Of a stretch of 33,172 nucleotides of DNA, positions 1 through 10,778 are shown piece after piece. Positions within the stretch are counted from its first letter, which is position 1; each line of letters opens with the position of its first letter. Origin of the DNA: Chara braunii (Eukaryota > Streptophyta > Charophyceae > Charales > Characeae); assembly GCA_003427395.1 (NCBI GenBank), contig BFEA01000474.1:149246-182417 (forward strand), read 5' to 3'. Both the position numbers and the translations under genes were made by a program. The notes under the pieces are model-generated. The model searched no databases. It was not told where the DNA came from and was given only the letters and a program-made list of their open reading frames with translations.

Positions 1-75
1 TTTTTTTTTTTTTTTTTTGAGGCGTTGAAAGGGGTACGAGGGGGGTCTGTTTTTTTTTTAGGCGTTGAAAGGGGA
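1..75 (+). repeat. T-tract and fragment of hAT 5' flank
   Basis: A run of T is followed by a stretch (about 18-52) nearly identical to the leader of the hAT element at 12800-12835 and 20695-20730. The motif GAGGCGTTGAAAGGGG occurs at about 19-34, and a near copy (AGGCGTTGAAAGGGG) follows a second T-run at about 60-75. Similarity to the hAT copies stops soon after, so this is a fragment or a shared dispersed repeat, not a third transposase gene. Confidence 0.5.
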
Positions 76-1493
76 ACTTTCGCCTGTGGGGTATGCTCTA
101 GGGGGAATTGTATGCCTTTTAGGGGGTTGAAGTGTCCGTTTATAGGCTTTTCCGAACTGGGGCCGAGAGGAGAGGGGGTGTCTCCCGGTGGGGGCAGTGT
201 AGGAACAGGGGGGTTGCTTTTTGAGGAAATGAGTAACTTTGATGGTCGCATAGTGAGCTTATTATGTGTTGTGGAGTGCGCGGTGAATGTCAGGACCTGC
301 ATCTGAAGAGAGGATAATTTTACCCCTCCTGTCCTTTTTCTGGAGGTAGGTGAAGTTTCCCTAATTTTTTTCAGGTTGGTATATAATTTTTTTTGAGTTT
401 TCGATATAATTTTAAAACTCTTAAAAAGTTATTCGGTAAGCAGGAAGAGGAAGGTTGGTTTTAGCAGGGTGGTGCTCGGGCAGAGAACGGATTGGTGTTC
501 AGGGTAGTAGGTCTATTAGAAGAGCGGGGTAGGGTGACAATGGTCGATGCTAAAGCAGTTGCTCTGTAACCAGGGGGAGCTTGAGACTATTGGAGTTATG
601 TCGAGGGTGGAAGGCATAATCATCTTGTTCAACGTAGATGATGCCGGGGCAGTGACCCTATAACTTCGGGGGTTGTGCAGCTAAGAAAGTTGTTGAGGGA
701 GGAAGACACTTCTTGTCCGTCAGAGCTAGTTCAGTCGGTACTGGGGCAGTTGGTGTTGTCCTGTCACCCTGGCAAGGGGGGTATGAGATCTAGCTAGTTT
801 CGGTATGAGGATTGAATGCTTGGGTAGTAGTCTTCCCTCTGCAGTGCGGGGAAGGAGCTAGATTGTGGGTGAATTTCGTTTTCTTGTCTTCCTGTTTTAG
901 GCTGATCAGACTATTTCATGTATGTTCTTAGTTTAGCTCTCATGAAGCTACCAAAAAAGATCCAAGGTTTGGTCGGATGTTCATGGTTGTCAAGGGGGGT
1001 CTTAGGAAGGATTTATAATTATGGGGATTCCTAGCAACTCATCTTAGACGGCTCGATTGCTGATATACTCAGTGATCTGCGGTTGTTCGATGCCAGAACG
1101 ACGCTTGCCAGTGCTGGAATGTTTCCTTGTAACCTGTTGATGCGGGAGTGTGAGGCCTGGTAGAGAGAACCAGGGATGCTTTGGGGTGGGCATTCCATGG
1201 GACAACCAAGGGTTGCTGTTGGGACGACACTGGTCGGAGTTGGGGTGAGTCGCGTTGCCTGGAAGAGCCTAGCAGGGAGTAAGACAGTGTGGGAAAGCCT
1301 TAGAAGGGTTGCTAGGGATACACAGGGTCTTGAGCATTCGTAGGACCTCTGTGGTGGCGTGTTTCGTTGTGGCCAGACCCTTTTTTTGAAGTTTGTCGTA
1401 GTAATTTTTGAAGTCGTTCAAAATCGTCTTAGCCAAAGTCGGGTAATTGCCTCGGTATCTTAAACTTTCAAAATTCCATGTAAATTTTCATAT
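76..1493. other. No gene recognised
   Basis: G/T-rich sequence with frequent stops in all frames. One 93-codon open frame at 25-306 is glycine-rich and low in complexity and resembles nothing known to me. No RNA gene or mobile-element domain is visible. The last part could belong to the untranslated region of the LINE tail that follows, but no alignable coding sequence precedes that tail. Confidence 0.4.
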
Positions 1494-1555
1494 GGGACGC
1501 TGGACCCGGTTCCCAGCACGTGTTGCTCCCCACAAATAGATTGAAGCCTTGTCCC

Positions 1556-1586
<31 letters not shown>
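1494..1586 (+). mobile_element. LINE 3' end with poly(A)
   Basis: Starts with the box GGGACGCTGGACCCGGTT, shared with the 3' untranslated regions at 9811, 30549 and (minus strand) 11846. It continues with CTCCCCACAAATAGATTGAAGCC and ends in about 27 A residues (1560-1586). The box folds as a short hairpin (GCTGGA / CCCAGC). No open reading frame of the element is seen upstream, so this is a strongly 5'-truncated copy, or its body has decayed beyond recognition. No clear target-site duplication was found. Confidence 0.65.
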
Positions 1587-1588
<2 letters not shown>

Positions 1589-1985
1589 TGGGTGTGAATC
1601 TGACACCACAATGCCACCACCCGAATTCGTGTCAATGGCTTGCTCACACCCAAAATCAGGTTGCAGAAGTCGGTGAGACAGGGCGACCTGATCGCCCCCT
1701 TTCTCTTCGTAGGAATCCCTGCCAACAACCTTGCAACAAGGAAAAAACCTAACGAGGATTCAGATCTCGAGGATCCTAGAGAATGTCATTCTTGTGTATT
1801 AGTTGTTTGTTGATGACTTCACAACAATGGTAAGTCTTGCATTCAAAGCATGGAGGTGATACGGAGATGGCGGTCAATTGGGGACACAAGACACTTGGTT
1901 GGTGGATGCACAACCAAGAGGGTCGCCCCCCAGAGCGAGAAAAAGTTAACAACAGTCGTATTTTTCATCGCTACTTTAAGACACA

Positions 1986-2290
1986 CTTCACCACTTCAGG
2001 ATGCAGCCTGGCTAAAATAGGTGGTTTTCAAGATCTTCGTACCTTTCACCACTTCAAGATGCAACCTGCCTAAACAAGTGGTTTTCAGGGTCTTCGACCC
2101 TTTCACCACTTCAGGACCATTCAGGATTTTCAGACTGCCTAAAACTCTCACCTCACCACTTCAGGATGCAGTCTGCCTAAACAGCTGGTTTTCAGGGTCT
2201 TCGGACCTTTCACCACTTCCGGACCATTCGGGATTTTCAGACTGCCAAAAACTCTCACTTCAGAATTTTCATTCCTGAATTTTCAGCTAC
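1986..2290 (+). repeat. Degenerate ~50-58 bp tandem repeat
   Basis: The motif TTCACCACTTCAGGA recurs at about 1986, 2044, 2101, 2151 and 2208. Each copy is followed by variants of 'ATGCAGCCTGCCTAAA..GGTTTTCAGGGTCTTCG' or 'CCATTCAGGATTTTCAGACTGCC', which alternate and give a higher-order period of about 108 bp. The block interrupts the old LINE relic between its 'GWWMHNQ' and 'VINNV' segments, so it was either inserted or expanded there. The two open frames over this block are by-products of the repeat. Confidence 0.7.
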
Positions 2291-3123
2291 CCGTTAACCG
2301 TTTGTGCCCAGAGCACCCGAACATCACATGATTTCCACTAGAGGTGTCTGTCTGGGTTCTTGGGGTGAGAATGACAGCACAGGGCCAACTTGTCATAAAC
2401 GACGATTGGATTAAGACCCCAGCCTTGGCCAAGCTCTGCAACTGAAACAACAAGCAAATCTCACTCTTTGCTTCAGCTTTGGTGATCAATAACGTGGTGC
2501 TCACCACCCTATGGTACAAGTTAGTCCTCAGGCCCTTGAGTGAACCATCCCTAAAGTCCCTCAAAAGGCAAGTGGCCACCTTTCTCTGACGGGGGGACAA
2601 TGAGAAAGAGCATGCTATCAGCGGAGGAGCTCGGGACTCGGTCCTGCAGTCCAGGCCCAAGGTGGGTCGGGCATCCTGGAACCCCACACCCATGTTCAAG
2701 CCTTGAGTTTGCAATGGATTCAGCGTCTCAACTTCGACACTCACCCACCACGGTGCCCACTTGACCTGGCACATATCTCCTGTCTCGCCCCGCGCACTCC
2801 ATAACATGGGTGGAGGACCCGTACTAAAGGATTCCATGTAAAATACAGACGCCAACGAAGTCCAAACAAGACCTTCGACGGGACCTCGTTCGCGATGACT
2901 GGCCCTGGCTCCTTAAGATCTGTTGGAAGCTCCCACCTCCCAATTTACCAGAAAGGTGGAAGGAGGTAGCAAGACAACCCCTTTTTGGTAACTGTTGGAT
3001 CACTAACACACATAGCCAGACCATGTGTAGCTCAGATCTTCCTTGGGGTGTGTCAAACACGGGGTCATACGGGCGCCATTTGGGGATCTGTGGGACGAAG
3101 ACACTGAAGATTGGACAATATCA

Positions 3124-3138
3124 GGGCAGCTACGAGGG
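3124..3138 (+). repeat. Left target-site duplication of the full-length LINE
   Basis: GGGCAGCTACGAGGG occurs here and again at 9941-9955, immediately after the 18-A tail of the LINE. The perfect 15-bp match fixes both ends of the inserted element. Confidence 0.92.
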
Positions 3139-3187
3139 TCAATCAGATCCCAAAGGCAGAAACGTCTTAGGTACAGAAAATGAGACC

Positions 3188-4797
3188 ATGTTGGTAAACA
3201 CCCAGCAGCAACCAAGTCCACTGTACAAGGACACAAGTGCTGCCAACTCTCAGTCAGAATTACAGGAAGGACAGGATTTGGTTCGACAGATGGCCATAAC
3301 AACCCCCGGAGACGATTCACAGCAAACTGAAACTCCAGTGGAGGTCGAAGCCATCTCTACAGGCAGACCGTCAGTACCTGATCTAGGGACACGTGTAACA
3401 GCCACCACGGGGAAGATAGAAGCAGGCGCCCACTCGGAAATACAAAAGCAGTCCCAAGCAAGCGTAGGCCCCCTTCAAACAGCCTTGCAAACAGACAACA
3501 CGTTGGAAGAAAGTACAGAAGTCCAGATGGATCTACATACACATTCCGAAGATAGTACAACCCACCAACATCTCTGGGAATAGTGATTCCGATTGTACAA
3601 AATGGGAGAGGCCATCTGGATCCCAAAATGGAAACTCAAACGCATGCAGTCCCCCTGCAAAGCGTTCTCAGCAAACAATGACCCGACCTGGGTCCGAACT
3701 ACCAGGATTCACAAGAGAAACAAACATACCAGCCACAGTTAACTGACCAGAACATAATGGACCCCGTCGACGAAAACAAAAAGAAAAATGAAATGGGCAT
3801 GAGGAAGGAAATGGAAGTGAGAAAGGAAAGGAACTTAAAGTGGAATCCAGCGGAGGAGGAAGAACCTCCGCGTCGCGCAGTTAAAAGTATAATCTACCAG
3901 CTAAAGCAAGTGGTCTCAAGACTGACTAGCGAACGAAAATTCTTGCTAATAAATCAATCTTCGAATGAAGCAAACAAGACACAGCAGAAAGAGTTGATAG
4001 AGGATGGTGCACAGGTAGCAGAAATGAATGGAAAAAATGAAATCAAAATATCATCTTCAAAAGAACCCCCTTCCCCACTCCCGGATAACCAACTAGAAGA
4101 AGAAAATGCGGGTTCAAGAAATGTTCCAGTCAATCTGACCATTGTTAGCAGGTCCCCAGAATCAAAAGAGAAAAGGGACCCTCAAGAGACAGAGAAACAG
4201 ATGATACCAACAATCCAGAAACAGTTTTCACTACCGCCAACACCCCCAAACGAGGGGGCACTAATTAGCAGAAGACAGAAGGTACGTCTGTTAGTCGCAG
4301 GGGGTCACGCAGATCTGCCACTGTCTAAATCAGGGATTCTCATCCTCCCAGTGCGATCGAAAGAGGGTATCTGGGAGGTTGGTCTATCTGAGTCCCCGGG
4401 ATTAGCCCATGGTGACGTCACAGTGCACGGAACGTCAGCGACCCTGATATCTTCTCAGGTGGGCAAAATTTCAGGGGAAGCCAGGTTTAAAGCGGAAATA
4501 GCCAAAATTATTCAAGCACAACTCCCTCCTGGCGGAGCGGCGGTGCTTATCCTCTCAGCGGAACCTCACAGGATTTCTGCCAGAGATGTATTCCTTGGAT
4601 ATGATCACACAAGAACAGTTAATTTGCGCTGGTTCACAAAATATTCACTGGCAGAGCTTCAGCAACTGAAGATAAAAGCAGGTGACTACTGGACTGACGT
4701 TGATGTCACAATCCTGCTTTCCCGCCTCCTAAAGAACGACAAATCACTGTTGGAAGAAGGAGGTAAGCTGGACTCAGGTCACTGGCTGACCCTGTGA
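3188..4797 (+). pseudogene. LINE ORF1 protein, frameshifted
   Basis: ORF1 of the LINE, expected to bind the element RNA; that role comes from LINE biology, not from a recognised domain. The segment from Met at 3188 to 3583 is Gln/Ser/Thr-rich. Coding-like sequence then moves to another frame (about 3579-3743, with a basic PPAKR patch) and again to the frame of the long uninterrupted part, 3757-4797 (346 codons). The N-terminal half of that part is charged and probably disordered. The C-terminal half, from about residue 175, looks globular (RRQKVRLLVAGG, then GILILPVRSKEGIWEVGL, then a Leu-rich end). I see no CCHC knuckle, RRM or clear coiled coil, which is unusual for a plant L1. It ends at the TGA at 4795-4797, with the ORF2 Met 45 nt downstream in another frame. 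Confidence 0.6.
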
Positions 4798-4841
4798 GTC
4801 TCTGCGTTTTCAATAAACAAAGGAACAAACACAAAATTAAA

Positions 4842-7800
4842 ATGGATAACACAAGTGTGATAGATTTGTTTTACAACAAGAATAAGGACTGGAAACTCCT
4901 GAAAAGAACGTCAGATCATGACCTTCGGTCACTCAATGGGAACGGATTAGTTTCTGCCAAACAACAAAAACGACAAGCAATCTATGAACAAATGAGAGAA
5001 GTGGGAGGTAAAGAATGGCCAGACGTCATTTGTATACAAGAAACGCATCTCATGGACACTGCAGAACATCATCACATACATAGACAGATCTTGCCCCATC
5101 AAGCATTCAGGGCACACGCCCCTAGACCAGGAAGCACAGGAGTCGCAATATGGCTTCCGGCAAATTCAAAAATCGACCCCCTGTATTCGGAAGTTGACAA
5201 AGAGGAGGGAAGATGGGTATTCCTCTTAGCTATGCTGGAGATAGAAGTGGTGACAATACTTTGTGTATATGTCTCAAATGAAGTGAATGAACGAAGTCGT
5301 TTTTTTGATTCACTAATGGACCGTTTTCCAGTGGGCATTCTAGTAGTGATGGCACGGGATTTCAATGCAGCCCCAAACAGGCAATTGGATCGATGGCAGA
5401 TTCCTTCTCCATGTCCATTATACATAGAGAAGGATGAGGAAATAATAGAAGGCATGTGTCTATCCTTCAAACTTTTTGACACATATAGACGTCTTTTTCC
5501 TATAAAACGAACCTATACATGCTTCAGGAAAAATCAAATAATGAAAGTCTCAAAGTCACGCATAGATCTTATTCTCATAGCTGAAGAACTAGTCGGGGTC
5601 TTGCAAACAGCAGAGGTCTTTCCTCGTAGCACCCACCCAGGCCTCGATCATGCTATGACTGCAGTCCTACTCTCCTTTAGGAAAAAAACAGACCAGGGCA
5701 GAGACTTCTATAAACTAAATACATCACTGTTGAACATAGACAGATTCAGAGTATATCTACAGGATGTTTGGTCCTTTTGGAGAGAACAAAAGGAACTAAT
5801 AAATGATTATATACGTTGGTTCAACAACGACCTAATGTTTTTGGGTCGTAAATGCAATGAATATTCAAGGATGCTGGCTATGCAAAAAAATCTTGAAGAA
5901 ATTGACACTCAAAAGCAATTACAGCAACTTCAAAAACAAGAAGAGGACTCGTCACAGGAAAATAGAACCGAGATTACCCAAAAAATTGTTGACCTATAAT
6001 CCAAACTTCTAAAATTTATGGAACATCGATGGCAAGGAATCAGAATCAGAGGAAAAATAAAAGGTCATAACACGAAAGGCGTCATGGACGCCAGATTTTT
6101 CGCAACAGCAAGGGCAAATACTGGTCGTACCACTATTGAAGCTTTTTACGATCCTCAAGATAATCACCATCCTCTCGTCACATCAACAGCAGGATGTACG
6201 AAAATAGCAAGAGACTTCTACAAATCCCTCTTTACATCAGAATGTAAACAGTCGAAACAACAAAGGAACAGAGAGGTAGAAAGTTTCCTAGAGCCACTAA
6301 CTAAGTCCCTAACTGATCAACAAAAAGAGATGCTTGAGAACCCCCTCACAAAAGAGGAAATCTTGACATCCCTGATGATGATGAAAGAAGAAAAAAACCC
6401 TGGGATCGACGACCTGCAGAAAGAATTTTGGGAAGTCATGTGGGGCTTCTTGGTACAAGATCTGATGGAATTCTACCAAGCAGTATGGACGACGGGCTCT
6501 ATGGGGGAAATAGTGGGACAAGGGTTACTCACTCTATTGTACAAAAAAGGAGATAAAGCTAATATCAGTAATTATAGACCAATCACCCTTCTCACGGTAA
6601 TATATAAGATGGCAGCGAAAGCCTTAACGAATCGAATGAGCGAAGTCATTTCTGATATTATACACCCCACTCAAACTGGTTTTATAGAAGGGAGGAATAT
6701 CCAGGATAACATATTACTCGTAAATGAATTAATTAAACTCTCTAGGCAATCCAAACACAATGCAGCCTTCATCTTCATAGATTTTGAAAAGGCCTACGAT
6801 CATGTTGACTATTTTTTTTTTTATAAATGTCTACGGAAGTTTAACTTTGGCCCTAACTTCAGGAAATGGATTGAGATCCTCCATTCAAACGCCATAACTA
6901 GAGTTATGATAAATGGCAATTTGACCCCTGCTATCAATTTGGAACGCTCAGTAAGAGAGGGAGATCCAATTGCCTCCTTCCTTTTCGTTATCATAATGGA
7001 AGCTCTGACTGCAAACCTAAGAACAAACAAAGACATTAAACGGATACAAGTAAGTTATATATGCTCCCTGTTTGCAGATGACCTCTCATTGATGACCTCT
7101 CATTGATGACCTCTTATTGATGATTGACGCTACCCAGGAGAATTTAACAGAAGTCAAGAGACTAATGGATAAATTTTGCTCCCTCTTAGATATGAGAATC
7201 AATTGGGGTACAAAGACACAAGGTTGGTGGATACATCACCAATGGGTGAGACCTCCAGAATCCCCAAAGATTAATTGGGTACAAGCATCAGCCCCAATCA
7301 GAGTGTTGGGGATCTCGCTCTCTGCAGAGGGTAAACCAACAGGGAATAATGAAAGAATAAGTAAAGCAACTCTAGCTAAATTGGAATTATGGAAGGATAA
7401 ACAGACCTCCATTATAGGGCGTTCGTTGATGATAAATAATGTCATTCTAGCCTCACTATGGTACAAGTCTGCGATATGGGCACTTGACAAGACAACGCTC
7501 AAGTCTCTACAAAAGCAAATTTCAACCTACCTCTGGAGAGGTAATCACGAAAATAAGAATGTAATAAGTAGAGTAGCCTGGCAGGCAGTGATTCAACCCA
7601 AAACAAAAGGGGGCCTTGGAATAATAGATCCCACCTCTCAAACAATGACACTATCAATTCAATGGATTAAACGTTTGCTCTTCAACCCGGAGACTCCATG
7701 GTCACCTCTAGCAGAAGAACAAATCTCGAAACTCGCCCCAGAAGAACCAAGCGGGACTGACCCACTGATATGGCTGGAAAATCGATATTGGTCCATTCCC

Positions 7801-9357
7801 AGAAGCAAAGTGCAACCTCAGGACCATCCAGTGAAATCCCATCGCCAGACCACACATATAGACATAAAAANNGATCCTTTTTNGACANACCTCCTCAAGA
7901 CATGNCGTAAATTGCCCCTACCNGACAAAATCCCCCCAACAAGATGGGAAGAAGTCTGTCAACAACCCCTTTTCAATAACCGGTGGATCACAGACCCACA
8001 AGGAAGGATGTTNCACTGCATGGCGTCNNCTTGGAAGGGATGGGTAAAACATGGGGTATTAAGGATTGGAGACATATGGAACCCAGAAACATCGGACTGA
8101 CATTCTCTTGCCGACCTATTACCTACCTTTAAGTATTATAGAGGAACAACAGGTGCACTTGACAATATTATAGAGGCCATCCCGATTGAATGGATGAGGA
8201 TACTCAGGAAAGGTCTCCAACTAAAAGAGAGTGATTGGGTCGGAATCCAAGAGAACCCACAGCAAATAGGAAATATTGTAATGACAAATGGAAGGGGATC
8301 AGTCCTACTTATATTATTTCATATTAATCAGGGTAACAAAATAAAAGAAACCCATACCAAAGAAACTATATGGATGGATGTGAATCAGGTTTTCAGGATT
8401 AGCGTGCTGAAATATAAAGACCATTGGATTGCTTTCAAGCCATCGTGTGCGATTAATAAACTACCACTGGATCCTATTTATTGGTCATGGTCAGTCCCTA
8501 CTAGAGGCCAAAAAAAATGTACTCGAAAAATCCGCTCCCTATCGGTCAAATCTACTTACAGAATGCTGAGGCCTAGATTGGAGTTGAGAGACCGAGTAGA
8601 AGCCAGATGGATGAAACATTTGAATGTGAGTAAAGAAAACCTGAGGCACATCAAGTGGTCCAAAACCATTAAAGCCAGACCTACTAAAATCGCCTCACTG
8701 CAATGGCAAATTGACCACCGGTGCCTCCCAACAAACAATAGGCTGATTGATAGAACTTCGCTGGAAGAAAAAGGACTTGCTTTCCCTTGGTGCAAATCAT
8801 GCTCCTCTGTATTCCCTTCCAGAAATATCCCTGAAACCATAGAACATATTTTTCTTCAATGTCTGGGTGCTCTTTGGCTATGGCGCTGGTGGGACAGGAT
8901 TTGGAGTACCTTAGAACCCCCCCTGACTTGGCCATGGGATTGGAAGGCTCTATTATGTGAGACCTGGACACAGGCCCAGAAAGATGACTTTTCCAATAAT
9001 TTATTTAAAACCAGCAGAAGAGCCATCCTTTGGGCCCTCTGGAATCGTCGTTGTACTTTCGAAATGGAAGGCGACAGGCCGGACGGCCCAGAACTTACTG
9101 AAGGAATCAAGCTGCAAATCCAGACAGTTATCACAGTCCAATGGAATAAAGTCAAGGAAAAAATCAAGTTCCTAACAAATGAAAAAGAAATCCAGCATCA
9201 AATCCAACTTTACAGTGGCGCATGGCTAGGGGGGGCTCAAGGAGGAAAGATTGGAAGGATTAGAGAAAGTGGGGTCAAGGAAGTGTTAAAAGGAGGACAG
9301 AAGATGGAACTGCAAAAGGACTACAAACTGTTTTTTTCAGGATTGGACGAACATTGA
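4842..9357 (+). pseudogene. LINE ORF2: endonuclease-reverse transcriptase, broken
   Basis: Start chosen at ATG 4842; the frame also opens upstream from a GTG at 4794. An AP-type endonuclease fills about residues 25-275: SLNGNG, CIQETH (catalytic Glu), ARDFNAAP (Asp/Asn; the usual GGDFN has become ARDFN), SRIDLIL and LDH. Reverse transcriptase follows, with NPGIDDL, NYRPITLL, FIDFEKAYDH (motif A, near 6777), REGDPIASFLF (motif B, near 6955) and FADD (motif C, 7071-7082). A C-terminal zinc finger, WCKSC...EHIFLQC (CX2C...HX4C), lies near 8790-8865. Lesions: in-frame TAA at 5997; a 14-bp repeat expansion at 7077-7118 that shifts frame just after FADD; in-frame TGA at 8098, where the older relic has Trp; and a probable 1-nt slip in the T-run near 9333 that removes the usual NIDPSILL...P tail. 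No RNase H domain is seen. Confidence 0.9.
7077..7118 (+). repeat. Three 14-bp tandem repeats disrupting the RT catalytic motif
   Basis: GATGACCTCTCATT occurs twice (7077-7090, 7091-7104) and once with one change (7105-7118). The first unit encodes the DD of FADD. Two extra units add 28 nt and shift the frame, which gives the TGA at 7104-7106. Replication slippage is the simplest origin. Confidence 0.85.
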
Positions 9358-9940
9358 TCCATCAATCCTCCTTCGCCCTTTATCAGAATTCCCAGACCCC
9401 TTCCCCCCCTCCTCTTTAACTCTGGTCCCCATAAGTTGGTATGGTTGTGATTGAGTTCTGGCTTGGCATTCCGAGTGAGCAGTCAAGTTCTCTGGCAGAG
9501 TTTTGAAGACTGATTCAAAGGAGTTGCTGCGGATAGAAGTAGATCTGTGAATCTAAGCCACAGGTCATGTGGCCAACGGCCAAAGAAAAAGTGAAACAGT
9601 ACAATAAAGTAACTGAGGTAGCATGGAAAGGGAGAAAAATAGTCGAAATTACAGACTGGTCTTCCATAACTAGTCTGTAGTGGATATATGGAGGTTTGAA
9701 CAGGGCTAGATGTAATAGTTATTTCTGGCGCTCGACTAGGGGTGAAGAGGCTCAAAATAAACCCCCATCAGACACTTCTACATCAGTATGTTCATCTTTT
9801 TCTCACATGAGGGACGCTAAGCCCGGTTCTCAGCAAGTGTTCCGATTTTGTCACCCCGGGTAGACTGTGAGGACCCCGGCCTCAACATATATAAGCCTTG
9901 GGCACTGGGCCCTTTTAAGACGAAAAAAAAAAAAAAAAAA
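9358..9940 (+). other. LINE 3' untranslated region and poly(A) tail
   Basis: The first ~90 nt still encode, in another frame, the conserved C-terminus of ORF2 (NIDPSILLRPLSEFPDPFPP), so the true stop lies further on. The segment TCTGGCGCTCGACTAGGG near 9723 matches TCTGGCGCCCGGTTAGGG near 30432 in the other LINE. The shared box GGGACGCTAAGCCCGG is at 9811. The tail of 18 A is at 9923-9940. Unlike the copy at 29745-30696, no hairpin with the constant apex precedes this poly(A), so tail structures differ between copies. Confidence 0.75.
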
Positions 9941-9955
9941 GGGCAGCTACGAGGG
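9941..9955 (+). repeat. Right target-site duplication of the full-length LINE
   Basis: A perfect 15-bp repeat of 3124-3138, directly abutting the poly(A) tail. Confidence 0.92.
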
Positions 9956-10583
9956 AGACTGTGATACTGTCACCAGATGGAGACCACGTTGGACGAGCTT
10001 CTGGATGCCCTCCCCCTCGCTTAGCTCTCCCTCCTGTGGAAAGGCCCCACCCTACAAGCAGTGGACTGGGCGGCACAGAGGGGGATCCAAAACACAGTAA
10101 GTAGGGCTGGTCCATCTCATGCGGCCAGACGATGTGCTAGTGGAACACTACTCACTGGAAAGGGAGGGACAGTTGGTAGGGCGTTGTCCCTTTGAATGGA
10201 TGTAAAGGGATCACGTTTTCCGGATTAGAGTACTACGAGAGGGTGACGAATGTATACCATTCAGACCCGATACCGTGATCTCCGAGCTGCCCCTCGACCC
10301 ACAGGAATGGCAGTGGTTTCCCCCAAGGGGCCTGGAAGGCTGACAACCCCTGCCCCAAAACTCCGGCAACTCGCTGAACTCACAGTTAAGTCTGCATACA
10401 GAATGCTCAGGACCAAGTGGAAGCTGGGGGACGTGGTGAACGATCAGTGGCAACAGCACCTCAACATTGATCGGGTAGCTTCTCCCCACAAATAGATCGA
10501 AGCCTCAACTGTAGGCTTATTAGGGGAGGGCGCCCATATCACCTTCCCCTAGTAGACCGAAGCTGAGTTAAGAAAAAAAAGAG
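9956..10583 (+). pseudogene. Old LINE ORF2 relic, 3' part
   Basis: Continues the relic that ends at 3138. TTLDELLDALPLA (one stop) LSLLWKGPTLQAVDWAAQRGIQN aligns with ALDNIIEAIPIEWMRILRKGLQLKESDWVGIQEN of the younger LINE. LTVKSAYRMLRTKWKL...WQQHLNID aligns with LSVKSTYRMLRPRLEL...WMKHLNVS. At about 10478 the coding match stops and sequence typical of the 3' tail follows (TCCCCACAAATAGATCGAAGCC), so the zinc-finger part has been deleted. A hairpin at 10521-10551 (TAGGGGAGG / CCTTCCCCTA) precedes a degenerate A-rich end near 10572-10583. Multiple stops and shifts are present. Confidence 0.75.
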
Positions 10584-10778
10584 AAAGGCTGTAGAAAAGG
10601 CAGGGGGACTTCTTTTGCCCGATGTCTTTGAAGAGGTAGCTGGAGGCGAAGTCCATGGGCCCGGGGCCAGTTACGAAGATGCTGTGCCTCCATTAGCCTT
10701 CTTAACGCGAGTAGTTGAACCACCAGTACCTTTCGCTGCTTGAAGAACAAATACGCACCGGTTAACACAGGCAACGTT

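Larger units (their letters stand above)
1591..3138 (+). pseudogene. Old LINE ORF2 relic, 5' part
   Basis: Translated pieces in shifting frames match ORF2 of the younger LINE at 4842-9357. Residues VRQGDLIAPFLFV (about 1668) correspond to RT motif B. LFVDDF (about 1805) is motif C, with the second-position Ala replaced by Val. NWGHKTLGWWMHNQ (about 1876) and ALVINNVVLTTLWYK (about 2476) match the post-RT region. WKEVARQPLFGNCWIT (about 2959) and VKHGVI...GDLWDEDTEDW (about 3050-3115) match the region before the zinc finger. There are several frameshifts and stops, and a tandem-repeat block (1986-2290) sits inside. The relic stops at the target-site duplication of the younger LINE and resumes at 9956, so the two parts were once continuous. 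It is plainly non-functional. Confidence 0.8.
3139..9940 (+). mobile_element. Near full-length L1-like LINE inserted in an older LINE
   Basis: A 6,802-bp element bounded by a perfect 15-bp target-site duplication. The order is a short leader, ORF1, ORF2 (AP-type endonuclease, reverse transcriptase, C-terminal zinc finger), a 3' untranslated region of about 0.5 kb and an 18-A tail at 9923-9940. It lies in the same orientation inside an older relic of a related LINE, whose ORF2 homology resumes directly after the right duplication. The endonuclease, the poly(A) tail and target-site duplications of this length are typical of target-primed reverse transcription by L1-clade LINEs. The leader before the first ORF1 Met is only about 49 nt, so a small 5' truncation cannot be excluded. 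The copy is not active: ORF1 and ORF2 both carry frameshifts or stops. About ten ambiguous bases (N) lie between 7871 and 8028. Confidence 0.92.

Noticed and set aside
1960-2290. CRISPR-like array
   Set aside because: The repeats are degenerate, spacers are themselves repeats of one another and no associated genes exist; this is a decayed tandem repeat in a plant-type genome.
2283-3060. Minus-strand genes over 2283-3320
   Set aside because: The plus strand of this stretch aligns with LINE ORF2, so the minus-strand frames are shadows.
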